From Anas platyrhynchos (lineage: Eukaryota; Chordata; Aves; Anseriformes; Anatidae): a stretch of 64,000 bases of DNA. The stretch is taken from positions 4,675,501 through 4,739,500 of the forward strand of contig NC_092613.1 in assembly GCF_047663525.1 (NCBI RefSeq). The letters run 5' to 3'. The notes below the pieces were generated by a model. It made no database searches and had not been told where the DNA came from. It was given only the letters and a program-made list of their open reading frames with translations. The stretch's first letter is position 1, and every line of letters begins with the position of its first letter. Positions 60,180-64,000 of this stretch are shown piece by piece. The position numbers and the translations under genes were made by a program.

Positions 60180-60560
60180 CGCGGCGCGGGGGAACGGCTT
60201 TCCCCACGTTTTCGGAAGCGCTATTCCTGGAAAGCTTGGGGTGTCATTATCGAGGCTATTTATAGTAAATGGGTTATTAATAGGATTCTTTGCAGCCTGG
60301 CAATGGGTAATTTGCCCCCGAGTGTGCGTGGGGATGGCCCCAGCCCCAATCTGCCCCCATCCCGGGGGGAAATCACCCCAAAACCCCGCATGGGACCCGC
60401 TGGGATCCCACATCAGGGCCAGGGCCTGGTGGCGCTGGAGTCCAGCTCTTGTGTTTCGATCATGATGATGAGCTGAGTCACAGCTGGGGTGCTGCTAATT
60501 AAATGTATTTCTTAATTAACAAGATCACAGAGAAGGCCTGCCAGCCCGGCTGGGCTTTCA
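60180..60560. promoter_or_regulatory. Motif-rich AT-rich islands
   Basis: Two islands. The first (60205-60300) has a STAT-type TTCCTGGAA (60224-60232) and a perfect MEF2 site CTATTTATAG (60256-60265). The second (60470-60545) has AGCTGAGTCACAGCT (AP-1/Maf) next to CTAATTAAATG and CTTAATTAAC. Regulatory role inferred. Confidence 0.35.
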
Positions 60561-61413
60561 ATCACGGCTGACAGAGGCAGCTGCGGCCGCAGCCATGGCC
60601 TGAGGTGTGACGAGCGTCCTGGTGCTCAGCTCAGCCCCTGGCCCCCTCCGATGCCATCGTGTCCCCCCCGGGAGCTGTCACGGTGAGGATGAGGAGGGGG
60701 CGTGCGAAGCAGCAGGGTCCCATGGGTGGGTAGCCCTGGGGTGCTGTGAGCGTGCCGGGGCTCGGCACGGGGCCGTCGGTGACTCAGGGCTGCGGTGGCT
60801 CCGTCCGGCTCCACGTCCGCCCCGTCCCTCCCTGCCACCTGAGCCCATTAATATTAATCACAGCACCCCACTGCTGCTCCCCGAGACCTCAAAGCACGAC
60901 CTGAAGTCACCCCCCCTGCCCCCTGCCTGGGGACATCTCCGTTCCCCTTCGGATGGGGAAACTGAGGCACGGGAACTGGGGCAGGGGCAGCGCCAGGAGC
61001 GGGGGCGACCCAAGGTGTTCCCCGCTCCCCTACGGGGTCTGGCCTGGAGGATGGGGCAGCAAAATCCTTGGGGAGGCACCCACGGCCCCACAGATGGGCG
61101 AAGCAAAGCGGGTGAAGGGGATTTTCCTGGCTTGGAGGAAAAAAAAAAAAAAGAGAGAAAAAGATAAAAAAGAGGGAAAAAAATTATTAATGAATAATAA
61201 TAATAAAAAAAAACCAATCTGCCCCCCATGCTGAGCTCTCCCACGCTGAGCTCTGCCCCTCGGCAGTGGGGCGATGCCCCGGCAGGGTGCTGAGCGATGT
61301 GGGGGGGCTCCCGCGTCCTCCCCGCCGGTGGGCGAGGGCGGGCGGCGGCGGCGTTGGGCTTCTCCCAGGTTTTGGCAGTCCGGTCATGTCCTGGCGGGGA
61401 GCAGCAGCAGCTC

Positions 61414-61444
61414 TGAGTCACGTTCCAGCAGCAGCGGTGACTCA
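61414..61444. promoter_or_regulatory. Paired AP-1 sites
   Basis: TGAGTCA at 61414-61420 and TGACTCA at 61438-61444, two perfect TRE heptamers 24 bases apart. Confidence 0.35.
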
Positions 61445-62324
61445 CGGCTGCCCCAGCCTCCTGGGGAGCAGCCGGCACATTGCAGAGATTCCTGGATGGA
61501 GGCAGGAAAATAAAATTAAATAATAACAACCCCCCCCCCCCCCCCTCACCATCACACGCTCCCCGTCCCCGCCTCTCCCCCGAATTCTCCTGCAACAAGG
61601 GCGCAAGCAGCAAATTCCTGCGCCGCCGGGAAACACCTCCCGCCCGCGGCTCGCTAGACGCCGCGATGCACGACCTGGTTCTCAATTGCACGAAACGCCC
61701 TTTGCCGGCAGCCTGCGGGGGCCCTGCAAAGGATGAGGAAGCTGCAACCCCCCCCCCCCAAAAAAAAATAAATCCCCCCCAGGTGGCAGTCGCATCCTGC
61801 CACTGCGATGCAGAATGGGGTGCAGCCGGGTGGGTGCTGGGGACCCCTCCAGCTTTGCCTCGCTCCCTGGAGGTTTTTTTGGGGGGGGGTTGCACGGTCC
61901 CAGCTGCATTTTTTTTTTGGGGGGGGGGGGGCGTTGTAACCTTTTTGCATCATTTTTCAGCATTTCCCATCCGAAATCCCTGCACCCAGGGGTGCCCCCA
62001 GCACAGCCGGGTTGGGAGGGGAAATGCGAGTCCCACGGGACCCTGGGTGCCGCAGGGACGGCTGCGCTGGGCAGGGCTCCCCTGTGGCCTCCTTCGGCCT
62101 CGGCCATCTCCTACCAGGAGCGCTCGGCCGCTCGGCAGCCCGCGAACACAGCCGAAAACCCCGCGGGCTGCAGAGGCTGCGGGCGGGCAGAGGCCGCGCT
62201 GCGGAGGCTCCGACTCGCGCAGCCCCAGCGCCGCGGCGCGGGCGATGCTCCCGAACAGGCCCCACGGGGATGTGCAGGCAGCAGCGTTGAGCACAGCCCC
62301 TGTGGATCACAGCCCCTGCGGATT

Positions 62325-62745
62325 GCAGGTCCTATAAGGCAGGATTGCAGCCGTTATAGGGCAGGTTTGCAGCCCCTATAGGGCAGGGCATGGGGAGCAA
62401 CCCTTCTCCACGCGGCGCAGACCCCCCTAGCTCCGCTCCAGCAGCTCCTGGGAATGCACCTGTGGAGCCCAACACCTATAGGGCAAGAGATCCTGCTGTG
62501 GGGAGCTGGCCCCTACAGAGCCCAGGTCCTATACAGCCCAACCTCGGCCACTTTAGCATGAGGGATACCCCATTTGGCTGGAGACCAGCCCTACAGAGCA
62601 AGGAACCCCATCTCCTGTGGTGCAGCGCTGCACCTACATCAGTTATCACGCAGGAGAATCTACCCAACAAAGCAGTCCCTACTGGGAGGGGGATGCTTCC
62701 CCTGTAGAGACCCCCCTATGGAGCCTGTCCCTATAGAGCAAGAGC
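62325..62745. repeat. Degenerate minisatellite, CCTATAGGGCAG core
   Basis: Three tandem units of 21-22 bases near 62331-62390, then about seven scattered CCTATAGAGCA-like cores to 62742. No coding frame fits the period. Confidence 0.65.
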
Positions 62746-64000
62746 CCCCACCCCACAAAGCAGCCTCCCGACGTGCTGCGGGACAGGATCGGGCGCAGGG
62801 TGCATTTCGGCTGGCACCTGCTGGCCACCTTCCTGCTGGCTCCAGGCCCTTGAACCTTCCTGCATCCCATTCCTGACACCATCAGGCCGTGCTACCCAGC
62901 CAGAATTTGGGATTTGGAATCCAGGTTTCGGGTACCTGGCTGGGATTTGGGTTGAGCACAGGACAGTGAAGCCTCTGCAGAGAGGCTGCTGCAGCAGCAC
63001 CGGTTCCTCCTTGCCGCGGTTTGCGTTTTCTCAATGATGGGTGGCCCGGCCCCCAAGAGTAGCAGCCGTGTGGGTTTCACAATGTATTTCGGTCAGTGCT
63101 TACAAGAAAAGGCCACGGGGAGGGCTGCGGGGATTCCAGTAAATGGCCCCCGAGCCTTCCTCATTCTCAAGAATGGGAAACTGCACGACTTCTCCACGGG
63201 GTTTCGCTTTCCACGTGGGGAGACCAGAAGGTGAAGTGCTCCGCGTGGCCATTGCTGCGAGGGGGCTGAAAAGGCAGGGGGAGGCAAAATTCAATAAATT
63301 CGTATGATTTAAAATCATAAAAAGTTATATTTGTATGATTTTTTAATTATCGAAATGGAACCCATTCAAAATGGGTTTTGCTGAGTGTAGGACGGGACCC
63401 TGCTTCCCCCAGAGTTCCCCAGTGGTCCCGCTGGGCTTTTGCTGCAGGTTTTGGGTGTAAAATATTTTTCTTATGGGAAAACACAGTGGGGAATCACAAG
63501 GTGCCCCGTGCGCTGGGTTTCCCAGCCTGTTTTGGAGGTGCTCAGCGCAGCCGAGTGATTGCTGCACCCCAGCAGGACAAGGGATCCGTGTCCAGGCAGC
63601 CGTGCACCTCTGGAAGTGCTCCTTGGTGACATCCTGGGGGCTTCATCCTGCCCTACTTGGCCCCCCAGCACCCGGGGGACGCTCAGTGCCGGGGGCAGGA
63701 GCTGGCTCTGTGCCTCCCTGGCGCTCATGGCCCACAGTTTTTTTGCAGGGTTTCACCCTGCAGCCATGCTCGGGGACGGCACGATGCTGGTGGCACGGCT
63801 GTGACCGTGTCTCTGCCCTGCTCCTCCAGCCCTCAGCAGCCTCTGCGGGCCCTTTCCCCTGCCGCACGTGGATGCTGCAGCAGCGCAGGGGGCAGCTCGG
63901 GGCTGGCCAGAGGCCAGCGGGCCGGGGAGCAAGCTGGGCAGGGGCTTGGCAAAAAATAGCAAGCAGGTGCCCTCTGCCCCAGAAGCGATTTGTCGCTGGG

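Larger units (their letters stand above)
41481..64000. other. 22.5 kb region with no supported gene
   Basis: GC-rich DNA with abundant long open frames on every strand but no exon I can tie to a family and no phase-consistent exon chains. Contents are one CR1 fragment, homopolymers, (GTT)n at about 43003-43021, a degenerate minisatellite at 62.3-62.75 kb, and AT-rich islands with transcription-factor motifs. It is upstream of PIM1. Confidence 0.65.

Overview
The window is vertebrate nuclear DNA, almost certainly from a bird. Genes are split by GT-AG introns. It carries CR1 retrotransposon tails, and the right-hand two thirds are very GC-rich with short introns and many homopolymer runs, as on an avian microchromosome. 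The proteins are close to the human ones. Species cannot be fixed from sequence alone. There is no bacterial, CRISPR, rRNA or tRNA content.

Three protein-coding genes are supported with consistent exon phases. (1) BRPF3, plus strand, 3' part only: five certain exons (1969-11837) plus a probable exon end at 1-15. They encode the stretch before the PWWP domain, the PWWP domain itself and the stop, followed by a 2.2 kb 3'UTR with a poly(A) signal at 14007. (2) TBC1D22B, minus strand, complete: 13 coding exons from 30351 down to 17989, 507 residues, with both RabGAP catalytic fingers present. (3) PIM1, minus strand, complete: 6 exons from 40996 down to 38336, 313 residues, with every kinase landmark at its human residue number and AU-rich elements in the 3'UTR.

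Layout: 1-14.0 kb is the end of BRPF3, AT-richer with long introns. 14.0-16.4 kb is a gap between convergent genes. 16.4-30.5 kb is TBC1D22B. 30.6-37.06 kb is intergenic, with one CR1 fragment, an AT-rich island and two CpG-rich blocks with no assigned gene. 37.06-41.4 kb is PIM1 with its CpG-island promoter. 41.5-64 kb holds no gene I can support. It is GC-rich DNA with scattered AT-rich islands full of homeodomain, POU, GATA, MEF2 and AP-1/Maf-type motifs, and is best viewed as the upstream regulatory flank of PIM1 or of a gene beyond the window.

The genes do not form a pathway: BRPF3 is a histone acetyltransferase scaffold, TBC1D22B a Golgi-linked Rab GTPase activator, PIM1 a constitutively active Ser/Thr kinase. 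The most notable points are the BRPF3-TBC1D22B-PIM1 adjacency, which parallels the BRD1/TBC1D22A/PIM3 set of human 22q13; an in-frame AUG that would give PIM1 a 100-residue proline-rich N-terminus resembling mammalian PIM-1L; and a 0.6 kb G-run tract (sense strand) right after the first TBC1D22B splice donor. I found no wholly new biological system.
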